Of a DNA stretch of 5,499 nucleotides, positions 1-4,249 are shown piece after piece. The notes beneath the pieces are model-generated. The model worked only from the letters and a program-made list of their open reading frames with translations, was not told where the DNA came from and ran no database searches. The stretch comes from Bacillota bacterium. Lineage in GTDB: Bacteria; Bacillota; Clostridia; Acetivibrionales; JAEZXR01. A program made the position numbers and the translations under genes. The stretch spans positions 1-5,499 of the forward strand of contig JAEZXR010000040.1 in assembly GCA_023419605.1 (NCBI GenBank), written 5' to 3'. Numbering within the stretch: the first letter of the stretch is position 1; each line of letters starts with the position of its first letter.

Positions 1-1
1 A

Positions 2-58
2 AAAGGCTTTAAGACGTTGAAACCTGTATACGACTTCCTTTGCAAGGTGGAGGGATAG
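2..58 (+). CDS. possible 3' end of an unidentified gene (partial)
   Basis: The second plus-strand frame is the only one open from the window edge. It encodes 18 residues ending FLCKVEG followed by TAG. A well-formed intrinsic terminator begins about 30 bases downstream, which is what one expects at the end of a transcription unit entering from the left. The fragment is too short to assign to a family. It could also be chance reading, since an open stretch of 18 codons is not significant by itself. Confidence 0.3.
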   Translation, partial: KGFKTLKPVYDFLCKVEG

Positions 59-90
59 GTTTCTATATTTGTCTGGTGTTCCGTTGGTAG

Positions 91-121
91 AGGCAGTGAG
101 CAGAAATGCTTGCTGCCTTTT
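91..121 (+). terminator. intrinsic terminator with GAAA tetraloop
   Basis: AGGCAGTGAGCA (91-102) and TGCTTGCTGCCT (107-118) form a continuous 12-bp stem with two G-U pairs, closed by a GAAA loop and followed by a short T run (118-121). The T run is only on the plus-strand side, so it should stop transcripts coming from the left edge. It lies about 40 bases beyond the stop codon of the convergent small membrane peptide. A plus-strand RNA ending here could therefore overlap the 3' end of that peptide's mRNA. Confidence 0.7.
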
Positions 122-158
122 ATAATGGGATGAATTGTTGGTAGAATTCCTTTTCAAC

Positions 159-272
159 TTATTTTTTAGAATACTTTTCAGCGATGAAGCTTATTATTCC
201 TACAAAAAGCAGTATAAACACAATAATTATCTTTTCTTCAGTAGAAGCCATCATAAAATCATATCCAATCAT
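159..272 (-). CDS. 37-residue single-helix membrane peptide
   Basis: This minus-strand reading frame starts with ATG at 272-270 and ends with TAA at 161-159. It has a GGAG ribosome-binding site seven bases upstream of the start (280-283). The peptide has a polar N-terminus with two acidic residues (STEEK, about residues 10-14), one hydrophobic helix (about 15-31) rich in I, V, F and L, and a basic tail (EKYSKK). That is a typical one-pass layout with the C-terminus probably cytoplasmic. It is divergent from the XRE regulator, and a minus-strand promoter candidate lies at a suitable distance. The size and composition resemble type I toxin or holin-like peptides, but I do not recognise a family and no toxicity is shown. 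It may equally be a harmless membrane microprotein. Confidence 0.55.
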   Translation of the reverse strand: MIGYDFMMASTEEKIIIVFILLFVGIISFIAEKYSKK

Positions 273-325
273 ATTTTCACTCCACTTCGGATTTGGGGGG
301 GGAAGTAAACTTTTGGATGCTGTGA

Positions 326-340
326 TTTGATTTTATCAAA
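326..340. promoter_or_regulatory. palindromic operator candidate
   Basis: TTTGAT (326-331) and ATCAAA (335-340) are perfect inverted half-sites separated by TTT. The palindrome covers the -35 box of the XRE promoter and the -10 box of the divergent promoter. It is therefore placed to let one bound dimer control both directions. XRE-type repressors commonly autoregulate through such sites. Binding by the adjacent regulator is inference. Confidence 0.4.
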
Positions 341-355
341 CGATACTGCTATAAG
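327..355 (+). promoter_or_regulatory. promoter of the XRE regulator gene
   Basis: A TTGATT -35 box (327-332), a 17-base spacer and a TATAAG -10 box (350-355), preceded by the extended -10 dinucleotide TG (347-348), form a good housekeeping-sigma promoter. Transcription should start near 362, giving a leader of about 70 bases before the ATG at 433. The elements overlap those of an oppositely directed promoter. Confidence 0.6.
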
Positions 356-359
356 TCAA
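330..359 (-). promoter_or_regulatory. divergent promoter of the small membrane peptide
   Basis: Read on the minus strand, TTGACT (359-354) is followed by an 18-base spacer and TAAAAT (335-330), with an extended TG one base before the -10 box. Transcription would begin near 323, about 50 bases before the ATG at 272. It faces the XRE promoter and uses almost the same bases, so polymerase cannot occupy both at once. The leader includes a run of eight C (302-295). Confidence 0.45.
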
Positions 360-432
360 TATGAATACCTCCATTAGTATGTTAATATTTTCGCACTTTA
401 TGGATAGAGTTATCCTAAAGGAGTGAAAACAA

Positions 433-765
433 ATGGATTATGTTCGGCTTGGGAGCAGAATACGGGAAGAAAGGCTTAAATTGAGGCTTACACAGGAGAA
501 GCTTGCAGAGGATATTGGAATATCCGATTCCTATATGGGACAAATTGAGCGGGGAGAAAGAAGCCTTGCACTTGATACACTTGTTACATTGGCAAACAGG
601 TTGGGAGTAACTGTGGATTACCTACTCTCAGACTCTGTTAAAGTAAATGATGAGGGACTATTGAATGAATGGCTGCAAATCATGGATGGCAGGACATCAA
701 AAGAAAAGAGGATGGCACTGGATATTGTTAAAGTGATGCTGAGTCATTTGGACGATAAGGCTTGA
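433..765 (+). CDS. XRE-family (HTH_3) transcriptional regulator
   Basis: The 110-residue protein carries one cro/C1-type helix-turn-helix at about residues 6-66. TQEKLAEDIGIS (20-31) contains the first HTH helix and the turn. SDSYMGQIERGER (31-43) is the recognition helix with the family-typical IERGER ending, and the domain closes with LGVTVDYLL. The C-terminal 45 residues (MDGRTSKEKRMALDIVKVML) look like a short helical dimerisation region, with no peptidase or ligand domain. The start is set by AAGGAG (418-423) nine bases before the ATG. A strong promoter and a palindrome lie upstream, suggesting autoregulation. It is most likely a DNA-binding repressor of mobile-element or small toxin-like genes, and the divergent membrane peptide is the nearest target candidate. 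The family assignment is firm and the target is inferred. Confidence 0.92.
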   Translation: MDYVRLGSRIREERLKLRLTQEKLAEDIGISDSYMGQIERGERSLALDTLVTLANRLGVTVDYLLSDSVKVNDEGLLNEWLQIMDGRTSKEKRMALDIVKVMLSHLDDKA

Positions 766-935
766 CAGAACAAACATTTCCGTAAGCGGGTTGAAACGTA
801 GCAATGGAGGAAAAGGGAAGATTTTTTGCTTTCATTAATTGTTTTTTGATAATAGTGTCAGAATATAAAGAGATGAAATGGTTGTTATTGTATTATAAAG
901 GATGCTCAGATATAGGAATCATCCCCGTATCTACG

Positions 936-1022
936 GAGGTTCAGTCGGTGGATATGTTTACACATACGGCACACGTTGAGTGCGTAATAATGATGACGTA
1001 TAGTGGTCAAAAGGGCAAATAA
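936..1022 (+). pseudogene. 3' remnant of RlmD/RumA-type 23S rRNA (uracil-5-)-methyltransferase
   Basis: The last 28 codons of an open frame read EVQSVDMFTHTAHVECV and onward to a stop at 1020-1022. The pattern VDMFxHTxHVExV is the characteristic C-terminal strand region of TrmA/RlmD uracil-C5 methyltransferases, which normally exceed 400 residues. None of the catalytic or SAM-binding regions are present upstream. The frame stays open back to an ATG at 804, but residues encoded by 804-935 do not resemble the enzyme and have no ribosome-binding site, so I treat 936-1022 as a transplanted or orphaned 3' end. The enzyme's gene is a known insertion target for integrative elements, so this may be an attachment-site scar. 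The terminator at 1069-1110 may be the original one of this gene. Confidence 0.65.
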
Positions 1023-1048
1023 GGCGGATTAACCACTATATGTAGTGG
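999..1048 (+). other. overlapping alternative hairpins (three-segment repeat)
   Basis: TATAGTGGT (999-1007) is the exact complement of ACCACTATA (1032-1040). The middle segment can instead pair as CCACTA (1033-1038) with TAGTGG (1043-1048) through a four-base loop. The two pairings exclude one another. They lie over the end of the methyltransferase remnant, about 20 bases before a strong terminator. The base complementarity is directly visible; any switching function is inference. Confidence 0.4.
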
Positions 1049-1068
1049 CTTTGGAGCTAAAAATGAGC

Positions 1069-1110
1069 AAAAAACAGGGTCAAAAAATGCAGTTTTTGAC
1101 CCTGTTTTTT
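1069..1110 (+). terminator. strong intrinsic terminator, probably bidirectional
   Basis: AAAAAACAGGGTCAAAAA (1069-1086) and its exact complement (1093-1110) make an 18-bp stem around a six-base loop. The T-rich 3' arm gives a T run on the plus strand and the A-rich 5' arm gives one on the minus strand. It separates the XRE/methyltransferase-remnant unit from the Imm5-like gene that follows. Confidence 0.85.
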
Positions 1111-1243
1111 GGGGCGTTTCATAGATGACATTTGGTAGTTTTTAAGTTGACAAGAGTAAAGAACAAAAATCAGGCTAATTTACATTATATAATATAATTA
1201 TGAGAATTAAAGATTGTTTATAATCTGTGAGGAAATTAATACT

Positions 1244-1843
1244 ATGTTTTCAGATGTAGAAATCAAATTGAAGAAAAGAAATAAAATATTGTTTTCCCGT
1301 GACAGTCAGTGCTTACAAGAGTTGATAAAACTAATTCAATTACAAAATCACCGAACCCTTGTGATGTGGGCATTGGATTGTGCAAAATTGCCTTTGGAAC
1401 AGTTTGAAGCAAAGTATCGCAATGAAACCAGGCCTAGAAAATGTTTGGAGCTTTGTGAAGCTTGGGCAAGGGGCAAAATCAAAATGCCCATAGCAAAACA
1501 GGCTATTTTAGATTCACATGCAGTAGCAAAGAAAATTGATGATAGCGAATACGGTGCTTATTGCCATGCAATTGGACATGCCGGAGCAACTGTACATGTT
1601 GAAACACACGCTTTAGGGCTGCCTATTTATGAATTGACGGCAATAGTCTTAAAACACGGAAAAGATAACTTTTCAAAACCAGTCAGTGAAAAGATAAATT
1701 ACTATTATCGCTGCCTGCTGTACTGGCAAGAAAATACCGGTAACTTTGGACTTGATTGGGCAAACTTTTTATTGGATGACACCAGACCTAACAAGGAAAG
1801 ATTATTAAGCGAAAAACGAAAGTTAAATCAACAAAGATTATGA
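1244..1843 (+). CDS. Imm5-like putative immunity protein (paralogue 1)
   Basis: The 199-residue protein matches from memory the Imm-5-like 'putative immunity protein' family. It has a helical N-terminal half with CLQELIKLIQ and TLVMWALDCA (about 24-47), an RPRK turn (63-66) and EAWARGKIKMP (72-82). The glycine/histidine-rich HAIGHAGATVHVETHALG follows (108-125), with a C-terminal W/Y-rich region. It has no signal peptide or membrane segment, so it is cytoplasmic. I prefer ATG 1244 to an upstream TTG at 1214 because GAGG (1229-1232) precedes it, although the 11-base gap is long. Base composition is AT-rich (about 30% GC in a counted 60-base sample), unlike its paralogue at 3368-3901. Family members are predicted antidotes to polymorphic toxins, but no toxin gene is adjacent, so the function is unproven. 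Confidence 0.75.
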   Translation: MFSDVEIKLKKRNKILFSRDSQCLQELIKLIQLQNHRTLVMWALDCAKLPLEQFEAKYRNETRPRKCLELCEAWARGKIKMPIAKQAILDSHAVAKKIDDSEYGAYCHAIGHAGATVHVETHALGLPIYELTAIVLKHGKDNFSKPVSEKINYYYRCLLYWQENTGNFGLDWANFLLDDTRPNKERLLSEKRKLNQQRL

Positions 1844-1866
1844 GCATAATCATTTTCGCATTTTTT
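1836..1866 (+). terminator. weak terminator candidate at the end of Imm5-like paralogue 1
   Basis: GATTAT (1836-1841) and ATAATC (1846-1851) form a perfect 6-bp AT-rich stem with a GAGC loop, overlapping the stop codon. A T-rich stretch follows (ATTTTCGCATTTTTT). The stem is weak, so read-through into the downstream VanZ unit is likely. Confidence 0.3.
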
Positions 1867-1907
1867 CTCCAGTCTTTTTGATAATATAAGAAAGGAGAGT
1901 TGCCGAT

Positions 1908-2027
1908 ATGAATCTATCAGGATTAACGTTTGGGATTTACCCGCTAAGTGCGGCAGGTACGCCTTTTGACCTTGCTGTTGGGCCTGAAGATAATGCTGTA
2001 AAAGTAATCATCAAGGAACGTGATTGA
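1908..2027 (+). CDS. 39-residue ORF, probable N-terminal remnant of a longer protein
   Basis: A good ribosome-binding site (AAAGGAGAG, 1891-1899) precedes ATG 1908. The frame ends with TGA at 2025-2027, one base before the VanZ start at 2029. The peptide begins MNLSGLTFGIYP and continues with a glycine/proline-rich stretch (AAGTPFDLAVGPED). This resembles the start of a folded globular enzyme rather than a microprotein, and from memory similar N-termini occur on longer uncharacterised proteins. The last dozen residues look like an out-of-frame junction. The simplest reading is that a larger gene lost its body by deletion when VanZ was joined to it. The surviving start may still be translated and feed ribosomes into VanZ by coupling. 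No function can be given. Confidence 0.5.
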   Translation: MNLSGLTFGIYPLSAAGTPFDLAVGPEDNAVKVIIKERD

Positions 2028-2028
2028 T

Positions 2029-2559
2029 ATGGAAAATTTGAAATTAGAAAAACGAAACACGCTTACATTCGTGTTATTAGTAATATATTTGTTGGCATTA
2101 ATATGGTTGATTCTCTTCAAACTGCAGTTTTCTGTGCCAGATATGGATGAAAGACGAATCATCAATCTGATTCCGCTTCTGGGGTCTTTCGATGGCAAGG
2201 GCGTTATTCGCTTCAGCGAAATCAGAGTTAACATTCTCGCTTTCATACCTTTGGGAATCTATATTTGTATGCTTAAAGCCCCCTGGCCTTTTGTGAAAAA
2301 GATTCTTACAATTGTTGGCTTAACTTTTATCTTTGAAATAATACAGTTTGTTTTCGCAATCGGCAGAGCTGACATCACTGACGTGCTTAGTAACACGCTC
2401 GGAGGGATAATCGGGATTGGCATTTATGCCTTGCTGTCCAAGGTTCTGAATGGCAGGACCAATAAGGTTATCAATGTACTTGCCGCGGTATTCACCGTTT
2501 TGGCATTATTATTTGTCGCTTTGCTCTTGGTAAGTCACCGATGGGTGCGTATCAAATAG
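2029..2559 (+). CDS. VanZ-like family integral membrane protein
   Basis: The 176-residue protein has the VanZ-like layout. A first membrane helix (about 12-31) is followed by an external NLIPL motif (46-50). VNILAFIPLG (67-76) opens the second helix and FEIIQF (102-107) sits in the third. The family signature RADITDVLSNTLGG (113-126) leads into helix four, and helix five is at about 148-168 with a basic C-terminus. VanZ of glycopeptide-resistance clusters gives low-level teicoplanin resistance by an unknown mechanism; most relatives are uncharacterised membrane proteins. I chose ATG 2029 because AAGGAA (2013-2018) is correctly spaced for it and far too close to the alternative GTG at 2020. 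The gene starts one base after the preceding stop, so translation is probably coupled. It is AT-rich (about 27% GC in a counted 60-base sample), unlike the GC-rich gene after it. Confidence 0.88.
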   Translation: MENLKLEKRNTLTFVLLVIYLLALIWLILFKLQFSVPDMDERRIINLIPLLGSFDGKGVIRFSEIRVNILAFIPLGIYICMLKAPWPFVKKILTIVGLTFIFEIIQFVFAIGRADITDVLSNTLGGIIGIGIYALLSKVLNGRTNKVINVLAAVFTVLALLFVALLLVSHRWVRIK

Positions 2560-2594
2560 GTATCAGCGACAAAATAACAAGGAGCGTGAGTGAA

Positions 2595-3014
2595 ATGTGG
2601 AAATGCCCGAAGTGCGGTCGTGAGTTCAAAAACACGGAACAAGACCACTTTTGCGTGAAACCGAACAGCATTGACGAATACATCGCCGCACAACCGGAAG
2701 ATGTGCGACCTCTGTTGCAAAGTATCCGCGAAACTATCCGCGCCGCCGCGCCGGAAGCAACAGAGAAAATCTCGTGGCACATGCCGACGTTCTGGCAGGG
2801 TGAAAACCTCATCCACTTCGCGGCGTTCAAAAAACACATCGGGCTGTACCCCGGCGGCGAAGCTACGTCCGAATTTGCGGAGCGGCTCGCAGGATATAAG
2901 ACCAGTAAAGGAGCGATTCAGCTACCTCTTGGCAAGCTGATAGATTATGAACTCATCACCGACATCGTGCGGTGGAGAGTAAAGCGAGAAGCGAAAGGAA
3001 GTGACATTTTATGA
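2595..3014 (+). CDS. zinc-ribbon DUF1801-family protein
   Basis: The 139-residue protein opens with a short metal-binding ribbon, CPKCGREF followed by DHFC, giving the likely ligands C4, C7, H18 and C20. From about residue 25 it is a DUF1801 (YdhG-like) domain with the usual core KISWHMPTFWQGENLIHFAAFK and the family-typical HIGLYPGG turn (81-88). One YdhG-type member is described as a frataxin-like iron chaperone in Bacillus. This ribbon-bearing form is uncharacterised. ATG 2595 is chosen because AAGGAG (2579-2584) lies ten bases before it; a longer frame back to 2541 would overlap the VanZ end and has no such site. The stop overlaps the next start (ATGA), so the two genes are translationally coupled. 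GC content jumps to over 50% here, indicating separate acquisition. Confidence 0.85.
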   Translation: MWKCPKCGREFKNTEQDHFCVKPNSIDEYIAAQPEDVRPLLQSIRETIRAAAPEATEKISWHMPTFWQGENLIHFAAFKKHIGLYPGGEATSEFAERLAGYKTSKGAIQLPLGKLIDYELITDIVRWRVKREAKGSDIL

Positions 3015-3361
3015 CAAACGAACGCGTATACAAGATGGCTTTTTCGAGCGTCTACCCGCTGCTCGTCCAAAAGGCAGAGCGCAAAGGGCGCACCAAATTC
3101 GAGGTTGATGCTGTGATTTGTTGGCTGACGGGGTATGACGATTCTGGCTTGCAAGCGCAAATTGTGAAGAATATCGATTACAAAACCTTCTTTAGCGAAG
3201 CCCCGCAGATAAACCCGAACGCCGCCAAAATTTCAGGCGTGATTTGCGGGCATCGCGTCGAGGAAATCGAAGACCCGCTCATGCAAAAAATCAGGTGGCT
3301 TGACAAACTAGTGGACGAATTGGCAAAAGGCAAGCCAATGGAGAAGGTTTTGAGGAGTTGA
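3011..3361 (+). CDS. DUF2200 domain-containing protein
   Basis: The 116-residue protein matches DUF2200 along its whole length. It has MAFSSVYPLLVQKAERKGRT (9-28), then EVDAVICWLTGYD (31-43), SEAPQINPN (62-70), GVICGHRVEEIEDPLM (76-91) and a C-terminal WLDKLVDELAKGKPMEKVL. It is a small soluble cytoplasmic protein. The cysteines and charged residues give no recognisable catalytic motif, and the family's biochemical role is unknown to me. The ATG overlaps the previous stop codon in an ATGA junction, so it is in one operon with the DUF1801 gene. The next gene starts six bases after its stop. The GC-rich composition matches its two neighbours in the operon. Family assignment is firm; function is not inferred. 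Confidence 0.88.
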   Translation: MTNERVYKMAFSSVYPLLVQKAERKGRTKFEVDAVICWLTGYDDSGLQAQIVKNIDYKTFFSEAPQINPNAAKISGVICGHRVEEIEDPLMQKIRWLDKLVDELAKGKPMEKVLRS

Positions 3362-3367
3362 AGGTGA

Positions 3368-3901
3368 ATGGCTAATAAACTCCGCAAAATGCTCGGCGAC
3401 AAGAACGCACCGAGTACTCGGTTGCTGCTTCAACTAATCGAAGCTCAGGATAAACCGACCGTCTGTAAGTGGTGCTTGGACTACGCCGAAGCCCAGTTTC
3501 TCCCGATATTCGAGAGCCGCTGCCATGGTGACTGTCGCCCCCGGAACGCCTTGAACGCCGCTCGTGACTACCTCAGCGGAAAGTTAAAGTTTGCCGAGGT
3601 GAAAAGTACCATCTGGCGGGCCGGCGACTGTGCGACGAGCGACGACCCTATCGCACAAGCAGCAGAGCGAGCGGTTGGACAAGCAGCTTCCGTCGTTCGC
3701 TATCCCAGCAAATGGCACGCTCTCGCGGTGTACTTCTACGGAGCAGCGGCGATTGCCTACGACTGCATTGGTCTTAATGAAAGAACGGAAGTCTATGACG
3801 CAATCGCCGAGGAAATCTGCGCTGACATGACGGCGGCTTTACAGGCAACAGCAAACAAGGGTGTGCAAAGCGGTATAATCGTTAAAAAGGACACACCCTA
3901 A
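3368..3901 (+). CDS. Imm5-like putative immunity protein (paralogue 2)
   Basis: The 177-residue protein is the second Imm-5-like member in the window. LLLQLIEAQDKPTVCKWCLD aligns with the LIKLIQLQNHRTLVMWALDC region of the gene at 1244. CRPRNAL (56-62) matches its RPRK turn, and AVGQAASVV (102-110) its AIGHAGATV. The C-terminal FYGAAAIAYDCIGLNERTEVYDAIAEEICA is typical of the family, whereas paralogue 1 has a different end. It is soluble and cytoplasmic. GAGGAG (3352-3357) lies about ten bases before the ATG, inside the DUF2200 end, so it belongs to the same operon. Its GC content is near 60% in a counted sample, against about 30% for paralogue 1, so the two are not a recent local duplication. 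No cognate toxin is visible. The last codons form one arm of the terminator. Confidence 0.78.
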   Translation: MANKLRKMLGDKNAPSTRLLLQLIEAQDKPTVCKWCLDYAEAQFLPIFESRCHGDCRPRNALNAARDYLSGKLKFAEVKSTIWRAGDCATSDDPIAQAAERAVGQAASVVRYPSKWHALAVYFYGAAAIAYDCIGLNERTEVYDAIAEEICADMTAALQATANKGVQSGIIVKKDTP

Positions 3902-3922
3902 AAAGCAAGGGGTGTGCTTTTT
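3884..3922 (+). terminator. intrinsic terminator overlapping the stop codon of Imm5-like paralogue 2
   Basis: AAAAAG (3884-3889) plus CACACCC (3892-3898) pair with GGGTGTG (3910-3916) plus CTTTTT (3917-3922). The left arm has a two-base GA bulge and the loop is about 11 bases. The T run closes the operon that begins at VanZ. The 5' arm is coding sequence for the final residues of the upstream protein. A further copy, AGGGTGTG (3858-3865), could compete for the same arm. Confidence 0.75.
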
Positions 3923-3939
3923 ATCAACAGATAGTATCT

Positions 3940-4002
3940 ATACCACCGGAGATGGCCTTATCGAGCCACGTTGAAACCGTCTGTCTGCTGACAAGAAAAT
4001 AG
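3940..4002 (+). pseudogene. second short remnant resembling a uracil methyltransferase C-terminus
   Basis: An open plus-strand frame reads MALSSHVETVCLLTRK and stops with TAG at 4000-4002. HVETVxLLxRK is the usual final strand of RlmD/RumA-type methyltransferases, and it parallels HVECV in the remnant at 936-1022. The CACGTTGA core (3967-3974) sits in the same codon frame as CACGTTGA at 972-979. No other part of the enzyme is present. The segment begins just after the operon terminator, and no ribosome-binding site is correctly placed. It is best read as an attachment-site footprint or decayed 3' end. The shortness of the match keeps confidence moderate. Confidence 0.45.
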
Positions 4003-4249
4003 TTAGTAAAATCAAGGGTTTCAGGGAATTGTTAATCAGAAGGTTTCATGTGTTTTTAGTTTTGGGAAACAGAAATACTCCATTTAGATATCGAGTTATG
4101 GGGTTATGTTTTGCTGGTACAGTTTAATTATTTAACAAAGGAGCCGAATAACTACATGATTCACTCGCATAGGTTATCGGCTCTGCGTCTTTACGCCCAT
4201 ATCTTATGCTATTCTTAATAATTCACAAAGAGTAGCAGTAAAATATAAA
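4003..4249 (+). other. AT-rich spacer with no gene
   Basis: No reading frame with a ribosome-binding site was found in this spacer on either strand. Its only clear structures are two adjacent hairpins at 4141-4196, recorded separately. The first part, directly after the methyltransferase-like segment, contains AAAATCAAGGGTTTCAGGG, which has no second copy that I could see in the window. Confidence 0.5.
4141..4196. repeat. two adjacent hairpins downstream of the AraC gene
   Basis: GAGCCGAATAACTA (4141-4154) pairs with TAGGTTATCGGCTC (4170-4183) apart from a small offset, with a 15-base loop. One base later, GCGT CTTT ACGC (4185-4196) makes a compact 4-bp hairpin. On the minus strand the larger stem is followed by CTTTGTT, so it could act as a weak terminator for the AraC gene ending at 4250. 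The pair could also be a protein-binding or transposase-related palindrome. Confidence 0.4.

Noticed and set aside
804..935. Treating the full open frame 804-1022 as a 72-residue gene
   Set aside because: No ribosome-binding site precedes ATG 804, and the part before 936 resembles no protein. Only the C-terminal segment is recognisable.
1147..1198. Promoter for the first Imm5-like gene from TTGACA (1147-1152) and TATAAT (1188-1193)
   Set aside because: The boxes are 35 bases apart, and no -35 match lies 16-18 bases before either TATAAT. The promoter is left unassigned.
1214..1243. TTG start at 1214 for the first Imm5-like protein
   Set aside because: The GAGG site lies inside this extension and serves ATG 1244. 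The extra ten residues do not look like family sequence.
1944..2246. Minus-strand open frame opposite the VanZ gene
   Set aside because: It is antisense to a clear membrane-protein gene, has no recognisable domain, and is rich in S/R as shadow frames are.
2535..2839. Two minus-strand open frames and a plus-strand one over the DUF1801 gene
   Set aside because: High GC removes stops in alternative frames here. Only the DUF1801 frame has family motifs and a properly spaced ribosome-binding site.
3884..3927. Integron attC-like site after the last cassette gene (GTT...AAC ends around a palindrome)
   Set aside because: The end boxes do not fit the GTTRRRY/RYYYAAC consensus, and the structure is fully explained as a U-tailed terminator.
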